From Isochrysis galbana (taxonomy: Eukaryota > Haptophyta > Isochrysidales > Isochrysidaceae), in the NCBI GenBank assembly GCA_018136815.1, contig CM030940.1, forward strand, positions 1,830,001 to 1,894,000: a stretch of 64,000 nucleotides of DNA. The letters run 5' to 3'. This document shows positions 51,550 through 64,000 of the stretch, piece by piece. Position 1 is the first letter of the stretch. Each line of letters opens with the position of its first letter. The notes under the pieces were generated by a model. That model did no database searches, had not been told where the DNA came from, and was given only the letters and a program-made list of their open reading frames with translations. The position numbers and the translations under genes are program-made.

Positions 51550-52477
51550 TAAAACAACTGAGCGTTAGTACCACTACTCCCACTAGCCCGGTACTATCAC
51601 GACACCCCTCAGCGCACTTGCCCGCACGCCTTGAAGTGATGGCACAGACACATACACCAATGCATCCCTTCAAATCTCCCCCCTCGCAAACCCCCGGCTC
51701 CCATTATAACTCCCCACAAGTTACAATGAGGGTAAACCCATTGAGGCGGACCGGTCGACGCCGGCCGACTCTCCGGGAAAAAACACCGGGGGGGGGGGGG
51801 GGGGACCTCTCGTCGTGAAGCAGAACGGCCCTTACAGCTCGCGCCGCGAGCAGTCCTCGAAGAAATAAATGACTGCCCCCCCCGATACCTGCCACAGGGA
51901 CGTCTTGAGCCACTCCCTTCTTCTCGCCCCTCCTGTCGCCAGCCGCCCCCCTTCGCCCGTTTGCTAACGCAAACGGGGCCCGTTTCTGACCGCACTCCAT
52001 CGGGGGGGGCGCAAATTCCCCCCTCTCCCTCTCTCCTCTCTCCATTCTCCTCCGCCCCTCTCCCTGCGGCGCGTCGCCATGCGGCGCGCCACGGCCTGCT
52101 CTCAGAGGGCCTTTGGGGGCTCCCAGAGGGCCAGCAAGGGCAGCTCAGGGGGCAGTGGAGGCTGGGGCTCAGCCCCTGGCCCCCCCTGCCTCTCCCACGC
52201 TTGCCACGCTGGCCATTGGAGCCTCCCAGTGGCCTCTGTATGCCTGGCGACCAGGGGAGGGGGGGGGAGTCAGCTCGAGGGCAGGCCCATGCTGGGCGTG
52301 GGAGTGCGAGTCTCGGCCCGCGCCCACTAGGGGTCTGGGCCAGAGTGTTGATTGCCCAGCCCCTGCCAAAGGGCAGGGGCTGGGGTTGATTGTACGGGCC
52401 CACCCCGGGGGGTGTCCGCGATGGAGAGGGGGGGGCGCGAGGCCCCCATTGACCCCCACTTATAAAAGTAGGTTGGA
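51550..52477 (-). mobile_element. Repeat E, most complete copy, with 15-bp target duplication
   Basis: AAGTTTTGTGACATA occurs at 51535-51549 and again at 52478-52492, flanking a 928-bp block. Parts of this block recur at 545-700, 3920-4072, 57185-57545 and 58960-59400. It contains a G-run (about 51790-51804), a GCGTCGCCATGCGGCGCGCC block, the module shared with LINE DNA at 23158 and 23690, and an end with TTATAAAAGTAGG. Long frames on the minus strand are Pro/Gly/Arg-rich and differ between copies, so protein coding is doubtful. A direct target duplication implies retrotransposition or transposition. Confidence 0.7.
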
Positions 52478-52959
52478 AGTTTTGTGACATACTTCACGGG
52501 GCGTCGGGTCAAATACACAGTTTGTCCTTGAAATGAAAGAGGTGGCTGATACCCCCATTGGAAAGCTCTTCCACCCATGGTTCCCAAGAGATGAAATGTT
52601 GCTTTGATTGCCCTCTTTGAGACCTTAAGTGACGACGAAGCGTGATTTTGCCATCCAACGGCCCAATTTGTCAACATACGGCTCAAAAGGGCTAAAAAAA
52701 CTCCTCCCGCGTGAGCGAATCGTCCGAGTGCAGCACCGCATGCTGAACGTGGCAGCAAAAGTGAACGAAGACAAGCTCTGCAGAGCTAGTTGGTCATGGG
52801 GAGAGCTTAGTAAGAGCTTAGGTTGAATGGGAGGTAATGATGATTTGCTTCAGGGGGTGGGATGTCTCAAAAGCTCACTCTAAGGCACATCAAAGGCATT
52901 GAAGGCCAGAGTCCTTAGATTTCATGGATTTTTAAGGACACCGTCGTTAGTTTAAGGAC

Positions 52960-53178
52960 AGAACCTTCTAACCGAATACAGCCAAATACAGATGTATTTG
53001 GCCCCTACATGTGAAAGACAGGAACAGTGTTTTTCTTCTTTCTTCGGAGGCCCAAAACCAAAACATATAAAATGTTTTTGCTGTTTTATTCCTAAGTTTG
53101 ACTGTGTTTCACATGTAGGATTTGGCCTCTGGCCAAATAAGGTAAATACGTAGTATATATGTAGTATTTCCCATCTAG
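52960..53178. repeat. Repeat J copy interrupted by a MITE
   Basis: AATACAGCCAAATACAGATG TATTTGGCC and GTATTTCCCATC, matching repeat J at 51228-51290 in inverted sense, are separated by the 116-bp element below. The pre-insertion sequence can be rebuilt as repeat J with a single ATTTGGCC. From 52493 to 52959 no gene is seen. Confidence 0.55.
53004..53119. mobile_element. 116-bp hAT-like MITE with 8-bp target duplication
   Basis: The ends are 18-bp inverted repeats (CCTACATGTGAAAGACAG and the complement of CCTACATGTGAAACACAG, one mismatch), flanked by ATTTGGCC at 52996-53003 and 53120-53127. Internal sequence (ACAGGAACAGTG) matches the 515-bp element at 31391. A solo end, CCTACATGTGAAACAC, lies near 3569. 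Confidence 0.8.
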
Positions 53179-53274
53179 GGTGAGGGGGGTCCACCCCCTC
53201 CATAGTAATTAAAGAAGAGCCGCGCCGCGCGCGCGCCCCTCGGGGTACGATGTCGCCGCCCCCTGCGCGGGGGG

Positions 53275-53660
53275 AAGGGGGGGGGGAAGCGGAAGGTGGT
53301 GGGGGGAAGAGGGCGAAAGGAGGGGGGGAGGGGAAGGAGGGGAAGGCGGGGGAGGGCATCTTCCTCCCTCCCTCCCTTTGACCGCCTGCCTGCCTGCCTG
53401 TCTCTCTTCCTCGCTGGCTGGGTGTGGATCGGGCGGGCGGACCGAGGCCCTCTGTCAACTCCCACCCCATTCCCTCCCCTTTCCTTCCCCTTCTCTCCCT
53501 CTCTGCCTCTCTCCCTCCTCCCCCTCCTCCCCCCCGCGAGCGGTCCCCCCCATCTCGCTCTGTCCACCCCCCCCTCCCCCCCCTCCCTCTCTCTCCGCCC
53601 CCTCCATCCCCAGCCGCCCTCCCACCCATCCACCCACCACTCCCGCCCCTCACTCGCCTC
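53275..53660. repeat. G-rich then CT/C-rich tracts upstream of PRP19
   Basis: G-rich (53265-53350) followed by pyrimidine-rich sequence (53358-53640) on the coding strand of the next gene. TCTTCGCTCAG just before a GA-run and the ATG could be a 5' UTR splice acceptor. Confidence 0.55.
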
Positions 53661-53793
53661 TCCTCTTCTCCGACGAGAACAGTGCGTGTGACATGAGCGG
53701 GGAAACAAGAATGTATGTGTTGGAACAGTGTGCTGACAGTTCTCACTACCTGCTTCTCATCTTCGCTCAGGAGAGAGAGAGAGAGTGAGTGAA

Positions 53794-56143
53794 ATGTTCT
53801 GCTCCATCTCCAACTCGACACCCGAGGTGCCGGTCGTCTCCACCAAGTCGGGCCATCTTTTTGAACGCTCGCTCATAGAGAAGGCGATCGAGGCGACCGG
53901 TGCGCGTGTGGTAGACCCCGCGAGGGCGCGCACATCCTCCACGCACTCGTCTTGGGGAAGCATGTGAGGGTTGCTGTGCATAGGGTGTCGACAATCGGCA
54001 GCTCACACTCCGGCGGGAGCTTTGGGAGCGGACTCGAGCGGCTGCGCCACATCACCGTCGCGGTGTGACCCCTGTGGGCCAAAAGCACTCTCTCGCACAC
54101 ACCCGTGCACACACTTTTGTGCGCCTCGCAGTAGAGTCGTCGCCGCCCCGCTGCCCCCCCCCTCGCGCGCAAGGTCGATGCCCCGTCACCAACGAGCCAC
54201 TCGCGCTTGAGGATCTGTTGCCGCTAAAGCTATCCGCGCCGGCCCTAAAGCCGCGGCCCGCCGCAGCCACGTCGATTCCCGGCATGCTTTCCCTCCTGCA
54301 AAACGAGTGGGACGCTCTCATGCTCGAGCTGCACTCCACCAAAACGCAGCTAGAGACCACAAGACAGGTAGAAGTGCACCCACAGGCGAAGGAGCACCGG
54401 ATCGAGCGCTCCGTCTACCTGTCAGACAAGGAGGCGCACTCGCGTCGGCCCACTCGCTGCTGCGCGTGCTGCATCACCTTGTGACTCGCGGTGGCTCGGT
54501 GGCGCGTGGGGCCTCAAATTGCTGCAGTTGCACGCCGCGCTTACCAGTACGTGCTCATCCACAACACCTCAGGAGCTCGGCCACGCACTCTACCAGCATG
54601 ACGCCGCCTGCCGTGTGATCGCCCGCCTCATGAAAGAGCGCGACGACGCCCGGAACGCCCTCGTGAACGCGAAGCCCGCGCCTATCACAGCGCCCACTAC
54701 CGCGGCGGCTGCGCCGCCCGCCGCAGGCGCCGCAGTGGGAGCGGGCGGAGTCGAGAGCGGCCTCTCGCCTCAGATTGTCGCACAGTTCGAGGCCAAGAAC
54801 AAGGAGCTATCCAAGGGGCGCAAGAAGCGCTCGCTCGAGGGGTTCGCCGCGGCTGCAGAGGTGGCGGCGCTCACCAAGACGACGTGAGCACGCCTTCAGG
54901 CCCTCACGCTGCTGCCTGCCGCCTGCACCGTCATCCGAACGCACCAGGCCGGGCTGCAGCTTGACTGACGGCATGCGCGCCGCCCACCCCATGCCCTTAG
55001 CTCGTCGAGCCTTCACCAATCCGGCCGTGTGACCGTCGCCTGCCACACGTCACTGCCGACCGTCGCCACCGGTGGCGAGGATGGCCTCATCCAAATCTAT
55101 GATGCCGACTCCAACAAGCCGGTCCAGCAGATCAAGGGTGGCGCCGGACGCGTCCGTCGTGTACTGCTCCACCCGACGCGGCCGTTCCTGCTCTCCGGAG
55201 GTGAGGATGGCGCGCCGCGGCTGTGGAGCACCGAGGCTGGAGAGATCGTGCACACCTACGAGAATGGCCATGCTGCAGAGGTACGCATCCTGGCGCGCGT
55301 GGGAGGAGAGGGCGAGGCGGGCTGGCCCGACGGCAACACCCATCCGTTCGGCTTCCGCCACTGGCCAGACCCTTGGGCGCGTCGTACGTCCCGACCCGCT
55401 CCGACTCACGTGTCTCCGCAGGTGTCCGGCATCTCTCTCCAGGCGACGGGCGACTTCTTCGTCTCAGCCGCCCTCGACCACTCCTGGTGCATGTGGGACC
55501 TCGCTCGCCCATCATCGACACCCATCCTTTGCGTTCGCGACGCCGCCGCCGCCAAGGGCACAAGTGGGTACTTCTGTGCATCGGTCCATCCCGACGGGCT
55601 CATCTTAGCGACGGGGGTCAAAGGTGCCGTCAAGCTATGGGACGTCAAATCGCAGGTGAGCGCGGGCTGCGCGTCCAAGCCCGCAGGCAATGAGCGCGGA
55701 CCTAGCACGTTTGGGGCAGCGGTGCGCGTGCACTCACGAGCGCCTGCCTTCTCTCCGCAGCTCTCATGTACCTCCCCGCCGCTCAGGCCAACGTGGCAAG
55801 CTTTGACAGTCACGAGGGCGACGTGGGCTGCTTATCCTTCTCCGAGAACGGCTTCTACCTCGCCACCGGCGATGCGACCACTGTCCGCCTCTGGGACTTG
55901 CGCAAGCTCAAGATGTTCAAAACTCTCGACGCGCCTGCGGCTATCGCAGACGTCGCTTTCGATTTTTCAGGCCAGTTCCTTGCCTTCGGTGCGGGTGGTG
56001 AAGTGGCGGTGCACGAGGCCAAGACGTGGTCGGGGCTGACAAAGTTCGAGGTGGGCGCGAGCGGCATCGCGTGGGGGCCGTTCTCCAAGACGATTGCGGT
56101 GGGTTCGACCGACGGCAAGCTACAGATGTACGGAGGGCCCTGA
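53794..56143 (+). CDS. PRP19: Pre-mRNA-processing factor 19 (U-box E3 ligase with WD40 repeats)
   Basis: Six exons (53794-53899, 54174-54367, 54573-54883, 55001-55280, 55422-55655, 55787-56143), all GT-AG, encode 493 aa; human PRPF19 has 504. The U-box is [20 protein letters not shown] followed by [27 protein letters not shown]. The Prp19 coiled-coil region is [40 protein letters not shown] and [14 protein letters not shown]. The C-terminal WD40 propeller includes [68 protein letters not shown] and [20 protein letters not shown]. Prp19 is the ubiquitin ligase core of the NineTeen complex, which activates the spliceosome, and also acts in DNA repair. The joint between coiled coil and WD40 is shorter than in animals. 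Confidence 0.95.
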
Positions 56144-57184
56144 TCAAGGGCGAGGGCAATCAGCACTTAGGCCACACCGGTGCGGTGTGCGAGGCACGAT
56201 GGATGGGGGATGGCACCCCCAAGACGGCCCGATTGAGCTTGGAGGTGGCTCGAATGTGGCGCATGGCTCATGCCACGCCGCTCCCACGTTCATACTGATC
56301 TGGAGATGAAGCGGTCGCAGCTCCCCGCGTGGCTAGGAGCCGAACAGCCATTGTGATGGGTTGGAGGTCACGGGATGAGGATGAGACCGGTCAAGGGCGC
56401 ACCGATTGCGAGTTGCGTAGTGATGAGCAGCATAATGGTGCATTTGAAAGGGGGGACGGGGGGCAGCCTACCTGTCCCCCAGCGCGCTCCACCTCTTGCG
56501 CAGCTGCCGTTGCCCTAGCGCGGTTGCGCCGTGCGCGAAGCGGCGGTCGTCGGGTCCCATACGTGCCACGTCGGGGCCAACGGTGTTGGAGACCAAATTG
56601 AGAAAATCCTGAAGCGTTGTTATGGCGAGTGGCGGAGTTCCTGCTAATCGCTTGCCGGTCCCCAGCACGCGTGTCGACCCATTGTCGCCGCCACACTCGC
56701 AAAGATGCGAATAGCTCGGGCAAGAGGCTTTGGGGTTGTTTGCCGTGTCGTTGCTATTGTCCTCTTCTCGTCCCGCGGAGGATGACGTACGTGTTGTGGA
56801 TGCTGTGTTTGTTTGCGGTGCACGTGCGAACGCGCCTGTTTCTATACGAGTGACGAAGAAGCGATTGCGAGCGCAGGGGTCGCAGGCGGACGATGTTGCG
56901 GCCCGCAATGGAGAATGTGAGCTAGCGATGCCATAGGCATCACATGCCGCGCATACGGCGCGTCGCGCGATGTGTACTCAAGCCCTAGTGCCTAGTGTTG
57001 GTGACAGGTGCCTAGTGGCTAGTGGGCGGGCCGCGCGGCCGGCTGCGCTTGCGCCTCCCGCACACCGCACACCCGCCGAGCCCTGTAGTCGGTCGTCGGC
57101 CGGCGCGACGGCGATGCGTTTAGGTTTAGAGCGGCGGCTGCGACCTCTTTTTTTTTACAAATGCACCGCCCCATAATTATAACA
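56144..57184. other. Region downstream of PRP19, one doubtful minus-strand frame
   Basis: A minus-strand frame ending at 56468 (ITTLQDFLNLVSNTVGPDVA, RFAHGATALGQRQLRKRWSA) looks moderately protein-like and might be an exon, but no splice signals or partner exons were found. The rest shows no gene. Confidence 0.3.
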
Positions 57185-57545
57185 TCTGAGCGTTAGCGAC
57201 CTCTACTCCCTCTAGCCCGGTACTATCACGGCACCCCTTAGAGCACCTGCCCGTACGCTTTGACGTGTGCTACTGCCACAGACAGATATACATATGCACC
57301 ATTTCAAATCTCCCCCCGCGCAACCCCCCGGCTCCCATCATAACCCCCCGCAAGTTATATGATCAGGGAAAACCTAGTGAGGGCCTGACCGACCTACGTG
57401 GGGCGACTGCCACCAGGCAATAAGCGCCGGGGGGGGGGGGGGGGGGACCTCTCGCCTCTCGTCAGAAGTCAAAAGAGAAGAACGGCCCTTACTAGCTCGC
57501 GCCGTGAGCAATCCGCGAAGAATAAATGAGCTTGCGATCCGAGTA
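57185..57545 (-). repeat. Repeat E fragment
   Basis: Matches 51550-51880: the GCGTTAG..CTAGCCCGGTACTATCACG block, TTTCAAATCTCCCCC, CCCCCGGCTCCCAT, a G-run (57430-57446) and CGGCCCTTAC..CTCGCGCCG. The second half of E is absent here. From 57546 to 58273 is a T/C-rich leader without a recognised gene; CTCGTTAGGCTTCT occurs twice (57601 and 58083). Confidence 0.7.
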
Positions 57546-58273
57546 AGTAATAACCTGTAACCTGCGTGGCGCATTCGCATTCGCATTCGCGAGCATCGAC
57601 ACTCGTTAGGCTTCTCTCTTCTCTTTCATCATTCGGCATTTATCGTTATAATCCCTGCTTCTGCTTCTCTCGTTCTCGGTTTCGGTCAAAAGCTACGCGT
57701 GGACGCATAGATAGGATCTCGGGTTGTACGTGAAGCGTCCTCTCTCTTTCTCTCGAAGAGAAGGGAAGTTTCCCCACAATTCTTCCTCCCAGACGCCTCG
57801 CAAATAGGTTGAATTTGCTATCTCCCCCGCGTTTCTTTACTTGCTTCTGGGGGCAATCAGGTTTAATTTGCGACCTCTTCGTATCTCTCCCTTACTTAGG
57901 TTTGTCGCACTTCGCTCATCTTATTCGGTAGGTCTCTTGGAATCCTGCGTAGCAAGATTGCCCCTCCCCTCGCCCCTCGTTTCCGTTAGTTATGATAGTA
58001 TTCCCGTTCCAGACGAGATCGCCGACAGATTTCCCTTTGATCGTCGTCCGTCGCTGTCTGATGTCGCATTCGCGAATCGACACTCGTTAGGCTTCTACGG
58101 CCGTCTATGATGGTGCTCTCGCTCTCGTAACACTCGTACCCAACAAACTCGCCTCGCCTCGCCAGCAGCCCTAGCCGCTCATTGTCGCACTCCCCCTCCC
58201 CTCATCAATTGAAAAAAAAACACCTTTCTGATTTCTTTACCAGAGAGAGGAGAGGCGAGAGGAGGAGGACGGG

Positions 58274-58850
58274 ATGCTCGACAAGGAGCTGGCACGGGAG
58301 GCCCTCTGCGCGTACCTGTGCCACTCGGAGTCGACGTGCCTGGTGCGTGTGACGGACGAGAACCTCGAGTGGGTGGTGAGGATGGCGCCGTTGGGCCACG
58401 TGGGCGATGTGAGGCTGCTTCGGCTGACGAGGGGCCTTCGTCGCAGCGCGCTCGACCCGCAGGATGCGGGGTGCCGGCGCGAGGTGGCGCTTCACCTCGG
58501 CCTGTGTCGGATGCGCGAGATCGTCTTCTGGTACAGGCTCTTGCGGCAGGCCCCGGCGCGCGTGTGCTCTGTGGAGTGGCGCACGGCGTGCTGGGCGGAC
58601 GTGGACGGCTTGACGACGGCGATGCGGCGCGGCGCGCTTCCGTCGCTGCGTGAGCTGCACCTGCGGAGGCAGCGGCTCGGGGACGCGGGAGCGCGTTTGG
58701 TGGCGGAGGCGTTGTCTTCGGGCAGGTGCCCCCTGCTGGTGGAGCTCGACCTGTCGTGCAACGGGATCAGCGGGGCGGGTGCGGCGTTGCTCGGGCGGCC
58801 GCTGGTGCGCGGCGCGGTGCCTCATGTGCGCGTGCTGGAGCTCGGGAGAG
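58274..58850 (+). CDS. Leucine-rich-repeat (RNase-inhibitor type) protein, 5' exon only
   Basis: ATG 58274 opens about 192 codons up to a likely donor (GGGAGAG|GTGCC). The N-terminal half (MLDKELAREALCAYLCHSES.. WVVRMAPLGHVGDVRLL) is not assigned. It is followed by RI-type LRRs: LRELHLRRQRLGDAGARLVA, LLVELDLSCNGISGAGAALL and VRVLELGR. Such LRRs form a curved protein-binding surface. No further LRR exon is found: within 150 bp downstream the sequence becomes LINE/E-derived. The gene is either truncated by repeat insertion or has a distant next exon. A start after a TTCTTTACCAG plus GA-run is plausible. Confidence 0.6.
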
Positions 58851-58929
58851 GTGCCATGCCCACTCCTCGCCGCTCGCCGCTCGCTCGATGTCGCTTTCGC
58901 CGCCGTCCTCGCCCTCGATCAAGCCCGCC

Positions 58930-59400
58930 TGCCCGCCTTCCTCTGCTGACGGGCTTCAGCCTGTCAGCGTCTCCGAAGACGTCTCATCCGCGGCGCCTGC
59001 CGCCGGCTTGCCTCCCTCCTCATTGTCCTCAGACCCCATGGGTCTTCCCAATTCGTCACTGCGCCACCACGGTACTCTCGTCGACTTAAGCCACTCCCTC
59101 TCCCTCTCCCTCCTGCCGCCAGCCGCCCCTCCTCGCCCGTTTGCTAACGTAAACGAGGCCCATTTCTCACCACACTCGCCATCGGGGGGGGGGGGGGGGA
59201 TGCAAATCCCCCGCCCTCTCCCGCTCGCTCCGCTCTCACCCATCACCCATCTCTCTCCCTGCGGCGCGTCGCCATGCGGCGCGCCACGGTCTGCTCTCAG
59301 AGGACCTTTGGAGGCTCCCAGAGGGCCAGATAGGGCAGCTTAGGGGTCCGTGGCGGGGGCTGGGGCTCAGCCCTTGAGAGGCTGCAACCTCGCGCAAGCG
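58930..59400 (-). repeat. Composite LINE/repeat E fragment
   Basis: 58990-59060 (GCCGGCTTGCCTCCCTCCTC, then CCCAATTCGTCA) matches LINE-derived sequence at 6320-6395. 59090-59345 matches repeat E at 51905-52140 (CGCCCGTTTGCTAACG, a G-run, CTGCGGCGCGTCGCCATGCG). The juxtaposition again shows E and LINE pieces travelling together. From 59401 to 59915 no gene is recognised. Confidence 0.6.
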
Positions 59401-59915
59401 CCTTCAGGTTCGGTTGTTTTTGCTGGGCAACTGCCCCCATCGAAGTAGCGCCGACAGGTAGCACGCAAGCTAGAGATTCCGCAAGGCGGGAATTCAAGGA
59501 AAAGACAGGAATGGGCGTGGCTACTAAAATGAGTCCCGGAGCCACGCGCAAGGCGAGAATGTTCAAAGGTTTTTTTTCGAAAGGGCGCATGTTGCTCCGA
59601 CAGCACGCCACACCGCATGCGCGTACACGTCCACACCTCGATTTGGCAAGCACGCTCAGCGAGCTGTCGCTGTCAGCTTGATTCTAGAACACAGGGTTGG
59701 AAAGCAGGGGACGCGATAAAGATTGGTGGTGGCGCAGCGGGCCAATAATCGGCGCGGCCCCGACCAACTATTTAGACGCAGTACGTACTAATCCACCGGT
59801 ACGACGGCTGCGGAGATCCCGACAGCAACCGAAGCTCCACCGATGAATAGGCGTGAGCGCCAGCCACGCACCTGAGTGCACGGCGCACCACCCTCTTGGA
59901 CGAGTATGCCCTGCA

Positions 59916-61860
<1,945 letters not shown>

Positions 61861-62165
61861 TCCCTATGGGCTATGCGCTATTTATATCTTCATTAAGCGG
61901 CGAAACCACCTTGGACCGTGGGAGGTGCTGCATCTCGCAGTTGCCTCGAGGACGGGGTGTGATTACAATATATGGAACGTCCATTTACCGTGATATGTGG
62001 AGCTCAGAGCACTCATCTGTCGCGAAGCACCTTCTAAGGTGCTTCCTGCCGCCGCTTAAGTTTAAGAGATATCTACTTCCGCTCCTACTCCCGGTGATGG
62101 TGCATCAGTACTGATATCAGTTTTTTACATCAGTATCAGCTCACCTCGAACTGATAACTGATAAA

Positions 62166-62640
62166 AAAATCTTCTTAAAAATTCCCGCTACATATGCGGC
62201 GTGAGGCAGCTTGCTAGTGTCTAGTGTACCTCCCTACTACCCAACCTTAACCCCTAACAACCCCCTTCCCCTTCCCCAGTTCCCTCTTTGGCGGAGAAGC
62301 TGGTTTCGGGGAGGCCGCGCGCGCTGCTTCGGCCGGGAGTTGGAGAGAAGGGGGCGGGAGACTGTGGCTTTTCCGTTGCTCTTGCTCGGCTTGTATCTTG
62401 TATCACCTTCTTTTACTTCTAGAGTTCCCGGGGTCTCTCTTGTTGTTGTTGTCTTATTTTGGGGCTTCCATCACCACGGGTTACCTACCTTGGGTGATGT
62501 TTCGCATGTCCAGACCTCCCGCCGCCTGCAGGAGGTCCTCCAACATTTCTAGGTTGAAGTCTTTGTCCACCGCGTATAGAGGGCTTATCATCTTCTTAAT
62601 ATGTTTGTTGCTCGGGGCGTGTAGCCCTATATTCTCTCGT
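62166..62640 (-). mobile_element. Repeat G copy 2
   Basis: Inverted copy of 25950-26362. It encodes KDFNLEMLEDLLQAAGGLDM RNITQGR-stop on the minus strand and shares the 3' UTR down to the TTTTTAAGAAGA plus T-run end. Its upstream frame (KKQRENIGLHAPSNKHIKKM) continues into repeat H at the conserved hairpin, which suggests that G and H belong to one larger element. Confidence 0.6.
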
Positions 62641-62654
62641 TGTTTTTTTAGCCT

Positions 62655-63090
62655 CTGTCGGAGCGAAGCTCGTTTCCTCTTTGGAAACGAGTCGCGAAGG
62701 CGCACCGGCGGCTAGCGCGGCGCACGGTTTGTCCGGGGAGCCCGGAACGGGCTCATCGGGAGAACGGGGAGGGCAAAGGACGGGCATATGTGGAATGGAC
62801 GGGAGAGTGGCACGGAACGCGAATCGGAGAGACGAAGGATGTAAGAAAGGGCGCGGCGAGCAGATACCGCTTACTCGTAGGGACTCGTAGACTCGAAAGG
62901 CTGACTCGGAAGACTCGGGGCTTGGGGTACTCAAGGGGCTGCAGGTCACCAACAGGCGATACAGTCGACAAATCCACACAAACCAACACTCTGCACTCAA
63001 ACATTCACGGTAAAAGGCCGGAAACATACGTTAAACGAACCCCCCTCTGGTGAGCAGATTCAGGAGTGCCCACCAGAAAAAGAGGAGAGA
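62655..63090. repeat. Repeat H, copy 2
   Basis: Inverted relative to 12838-13335. It holds the same hairpin (CTCGTTTCC..GGAAACGAG at about 62669-62690), CTGCAGGTCACCAACAGGCG, and the block before GGGCACTCC. A CT/GA run follows. Confidence 0.7.
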
Positions 63091-63179
63091 GAGAGAGAGA
63101 GCGAGAGAACGAGGGCTCGGGGGTCAAAACACAATTCGGACTCCGGCTCGGACTACAGAGTAAAATCCAGTGCCCTCGC

Positions 63180-63375
63180 GAGTCCTGCCTCGAGTCTCGC
63201 GAGGCAGCGCCGAAGGACGCTGAAGGAAGCGCTGCGGGACAGCGCTGAAGGACGCCGAAGGACGCTGTAGGACGCGCTGCGGGACATCGCTGACGGACAG
63301 GGGGGGGGCGCTGAGAGACGCTGGGAGACGCTGAGGGACGCTGGGGAACGCTGAGGGACGCGCTGGGGGACTTTC
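63180..63375. repeat. GACGCTGA-type minisatellite
   Basis: Degenerate tandem repeats of 10-12 bp such as GCTGAGGGACGCTGGGGAAC and GCTGAAGGACGCCGAAGGAC. From 63376 to the window end no gene is recognised; the region has GC-rich and AT-rich patches and a G-run near 63660. Confidence 0.7.
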
Positions 63376-64000
63376 GCGCGGGGGGTTGAGGGAAGAGAAG
63401 ACGGCGCCTCAACGCGCGGACGCGGAAGAGAGCCGCCGTCTCGGCGCGCGGAGGGGGGGTGGTATCTCGCGAGGATCGCTCCCTTCTTGGGACGGGCCAG
63501 GATTTCGGGAATTTTTTTCGAAATTTGGCCTCATTTTCCGAGCGTCGATTTCGTTCGAAATTTCGCGAAATTTAGGCCGTCTAAGGGACATGGACACAAT
63601 ACCAAGGGGGGGACGGGGGTCGATGGGCAATAAATAATATAATACTACGCACTATTTGGGGGGGGGGTCGGGAATGACTGGCGCGAAATTCCCGACGCGT
63701 GACGCGCGACAAAACCGCGGCTTTTCACGTATCCTCCATCATGAGTTGGAGTTGGGGGCTGGTGGAGGGCAAACCACTCTCAGCTTCCAGGCGCTTGGTC
63801 GAGAGGTCCCCGTATTTCTTTTGCTGCTTTGTCACCTAACTGCCTAACTTCCGCGTCGTGTGAACGCGTGTTTTTGTTATTGTGAAGTGAATGTTTGGAG
63901 GCGTGCAAATGAATTCGTTGTCCGATCAGCTCCAGTGTGCGCATTGATGCTCTGGTACAACCAACGTGACACGTGCTGAATGATGACAAGTGAGGTCTGA

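Noticed and set aside
51609-52490. 293-codon minus-strand frame in repeat E
   Set aside because: Composition is Gly/Arg/Pro-rich, the frame is not kept in the other copies, and the region is a repeat bounded by a target duplication.
58205-58825. 206-codon minus-strand frame
   Set aside because: It is antisense to the LRR exon and His/Arg/Pro-rich, as expected for a shadow frame.

Overview
This is nuclear DNA from a eukaryotic microbe. Genes are split by GT-AG introns (donors are mostly GTGCG-, GTGAG- or GTAAG-like; acceptors mostly CAG, some TAG), intergenic DNA is rich in dispersed repeats, and long C, G, CT and GA tracts are common. Coding DNA is GC-rich, whereas several spacers are AT-rich. 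The genes point to a flagellated protist: a CEP290-type ciliary transition-zone protein and a TTC16-like TPR protein. One small gene has an N-terminal signal-like segment followed by a basic body, compatible with targeting to a secondary plastid. A haptophyte or similar alga fits, but this is inference. No rRNA, tRNA, CRISPR array or prokaryotic operon was seen. A 100-base run of N (45001-45100) marks an assembly gap.

Layout. 1-5.6 kb: the 3' end of an unknown gene, an unidentified multi-exon minus-strand gene, an 850-bp pyrimidine/poly-C tract, repeat relics, and a LigB/DODA-type dioxygenase gene (minus). 6.3-12.3 kb: scrambled LINE pieces, a TTC16-like TPR gene (plus), the end of a small membrane-protein gene, and a 5'-truncated LINE flanked by a 20-bp target-site duplication inside an older repeat. 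12.8-23 kb: repeat H, a polytopic membrane-protein gene (minus), an unknown 268-aa protein (plus) and a complete DENN-domain protein gene (minus) whose product ends in a CaaX box. 23-26.4 kb: a minus-strand LINE whose ORF1 is interrupted by an 888-bp element with 22-bp terminal inverted repeats, then repeat G. 27-30 kb: a small four-exon putative plastid-protein gene (plus) and a p47/UBX-SEP cofactor of Cdc48 (minus). 30-38.4 kb: a (TTTACTC)n array of about 0.5 kb, a 515-bp hAT-like element with 8-bp target-site duplication, a 1,530-residue Ala/Ser/Thr-rich type I membrane protein (plus) and a LINE 3' end.

39.4-48.8 kb: a nine-exon CEP290 gene (minus), interrupted only by the gap, with an (AGAGAAG)n array just upstream. 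49.4-53.2 kb: minisatellites, an AT-rich degenerate island, a 928-bp repeat (E) with a 15-bp target-site duplication, and a 116-bp hAT-like MITE nested in another repeat. 53.8-56.1 kb: a complete six-exon Prp19 gene (plus). 58.3 kb: the start of a leucine-rich-repeat gene that runs into repeat sequence. 59.9-61.4 kb: a complete three-exon Rab1/Ypt1 gene (minus) whose first intron holds decayed serial copies of the end of exon 1. 62-64 kb: repeats G and H and a minisatellite.

The genes do not form one pathway. They are eukaryotic housekeeping functions: vesicle traffic (Rab1, DENN, perhaps the acidic-tailed membrane protein), cilia (CEP290, TTC16-like), splicing (Prp19) and Cdc48-dependent protein handling (p47). 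The most unusual signals are the Rab1 intron copies, the DENN protein with a lipid-anchor motif, the giant membrane protein with WG-acidic cytosolic repeats, and layered transposons whose target-site duplications can be read directly.
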